The notes under the pieces: generated by a model | What the model saw: only the letters and a program-made list of their open reading frames with translations | Database searches by the model: none | Told to the model about the DNA's origin: nothing | DNA from: Fimbriimonadales bacterium | Lineage (GTDB): Bacteria > Armatimonadota > Fimbriimonadia > Fimbriimonadales > ATM1 | Reading direction: 5' to 3' | Length of the DNA: 7,330 nucleotides | Assembly: GCA_025922995.1 (NCBI GenBank) | Contig: JAICGT010000055.1 | Location: forward strand, 1-7,330 | Translations under genes and position numbers: made by a program | In this document: positions 6,642 to 7,330 of the stretch, piece after piece | How the letters are laid out: each line of letters begins with the position of its first letter | How positions within the stretch are numbered: position 1 is the first letter of the stretch

Positions 6642-6655
6642 GCTCGGAAACGCGA

Positions 6656-7330
6656 CTACGCTTTCGGCTTAATCCCGACAAGGCGGCCGATGCCGCGCTC
6701 TACGCTGCGCGAGAACTTGTACATGCCCTTTTCCCAACCGTCGATGATGTTGATCGGCCACCGAGGCTTCTTGATCTCGCAGTCGACATAGCGAACTTCG
6801 TGCTTGTCGAGCGGCATGAGCTCAGGGCGTTTGTGCGTGCGGAAAACGTGGTCCCAGAGCGCGATGCCCCAGTACCCGACGACGGCGAGGTTTGTTGTCG
6901 GCCGCCAATGGTGCATCAGGTGGAAGCCGTAGACGTACCGAGTGACCTTTCCGACCTTGCGGCTCTCCATAAGGGGTCGCCAAAACTTTTGGTAAGGGAA
7001 GTGAAGCACGGCGTGCCACATCTCGTAGCCGACGAGGTAAAGCGTCGTGGCGATGATCGTCGAGAGGATGATCGGCGCGCCGGGGAAGATGAGCTTGAAC
7101 GGGATGCCGAGCAATCCGACGAAGATGAGATAGAAAATCGGCAGTGCGTACCATGGGAACATCATCGACTCTTCCTGGTGCTCTTCAACGATGGCGTACT
7201 TGCTGTCGACCGGGGCGAGCTTTTCGGGCTCCTTCGGCGTTACGCGCGCCTTGACGTTCGTCAGGCCGTGGTGCGTGGAGTGCGACTCGTGCTGCGACTT
7301 CATGAACGGTAGGATCGAGGAGTGCAGGAT
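6656..7330 (-). CDS. Fatty acid hydroxylase superfamily (sterol desaturase-like) membrane protein, N-terminus cut by window edge
   Basis: 224 visible residues ending in TAG at 6658-6656. An ATG at 7303 exists, but the frame stays open to the edge (ILHSSILPF before that Met) and the histidine cluster around it belongs to the family fold, so the gene most likely starts outside the window. Family members are di-iron membrane enzymes that hydroxylate or desaturate lipid or isoprenoid chains. Numbering from that Met: first His group QHESHSTHH (4-12); two probable membrane segments at about 49-73 and 77-95; EMWHAVLH (94-101); FHLMHHW (127-133); and LWDHVFRTH (149-157), matching the usual WDrlFGT ending. 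Together these supply the expected metal-ligand histidines. The tail (170-215) is basic and probably cytoplasmic. The substrate cannot be told from sequence. It is first of the visible minus-strand genes and lies 43 bases before the secreted protein gene. Confidence 0.85.
   Translation of the reverse strand: MLHSSILPFMKSQHESHSTHHGLTNVKARVTPKEPEKLAPVDSKYAIVEEHQEESMMFPWYALPIFYLIFVGLLGIPFKLIFPGAPIILSTIIATTLYLVGYEMWHAVLHFPYQKFWRPLMESRKVGKVTRYVYGFHLMHHWRPTTNLAVVGYWGIALWDHVFRTHKRPELMPLDKHEVRYVDCEIKKPRWPINIIDGWEKGMYKFSRSVERGIGRLVGIKPKA

Noticed and set aside
7301..7303. ATG at 7303 as the true start of the hydroxylase-like gene
   Set aside because: The frame continues to the window edge and the first histidine group begins at or before this point, so an N-terminal part is probably missing.
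6509..7312. Open frame of 267 codons on the plus strand opposite the secreted protein and hydroxylase genes
   Set aside because: It spans two real genes and their gap on the other strand, with Arg/Asp/Glu-rich composition typical of a codon shadow.

Overview
The window is a gene-dense bacterial chromosomal segment with no stretch of 300 bases lacking a gene. I saw no RNA gene, CRISPR array, insertion sequence or origin. The phylum cannot be fixed from the sequence. Three traits fit an Armatimonadota/Fimbriimonadia-like or similar environmental bacterium: a split glycine decarboxylase (GcvPB), very short signal peptides without Lys/Arg, and secretin-type (STN-like) domains in exported proteins of unknown role. 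This placement is a weak guess.

Left part, plus strand (1-3267): two adjacent genes of one uncharacterised family. The first is cut by the left window edge. The second follows its stop codon after 3 bases and has a clear GGAGG ribosome binding site. The two proteins align along their shared length, including DPLSFHFSE, DEMV, NWL.V, Q.DR.AL, a P.G.P.S core, F..ADPK.F and SAP..F near the C-terminus. They are a tandem duplication. The complete copy also shows an export signal and an N-terminal STN-like domain.

Right part, minus strand (3281-7330), read from right to left: a fatty-acid-hydroxylase-superfamily membrane protein cut by the right edge; a small secreted protein of unknown function; gcvPB (glycine dehydrogenase subunit 2); a DinB/YfiT-like metal-binding protein; and a lipoate/octanoate-attachment enzyme of the LplA/LipM superfamily. 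The last three genes overlap stop-to-start (GTGA, then ATGA), so they are very probably one translationally coupled unit. A perfect TATAAT lies just upstream of gcvPB and implies a very short leader.

Functional logic: GcvPB is half of the P-protein of the glycine cleavage system, whose H-protein carries lipoate. A lipoate/octanoate transferase in the same transcript fits with supplying or maintaining the lipoylated H-protein. The DinB-like protein between them has no obvious role in that pathway. The two strands converge at 3267/3281, where both stop codons lie in a small palindrome. I did not identify a clearly new defence or mobile system. The least explained item is the tandem paralogue pair on the plus strand.
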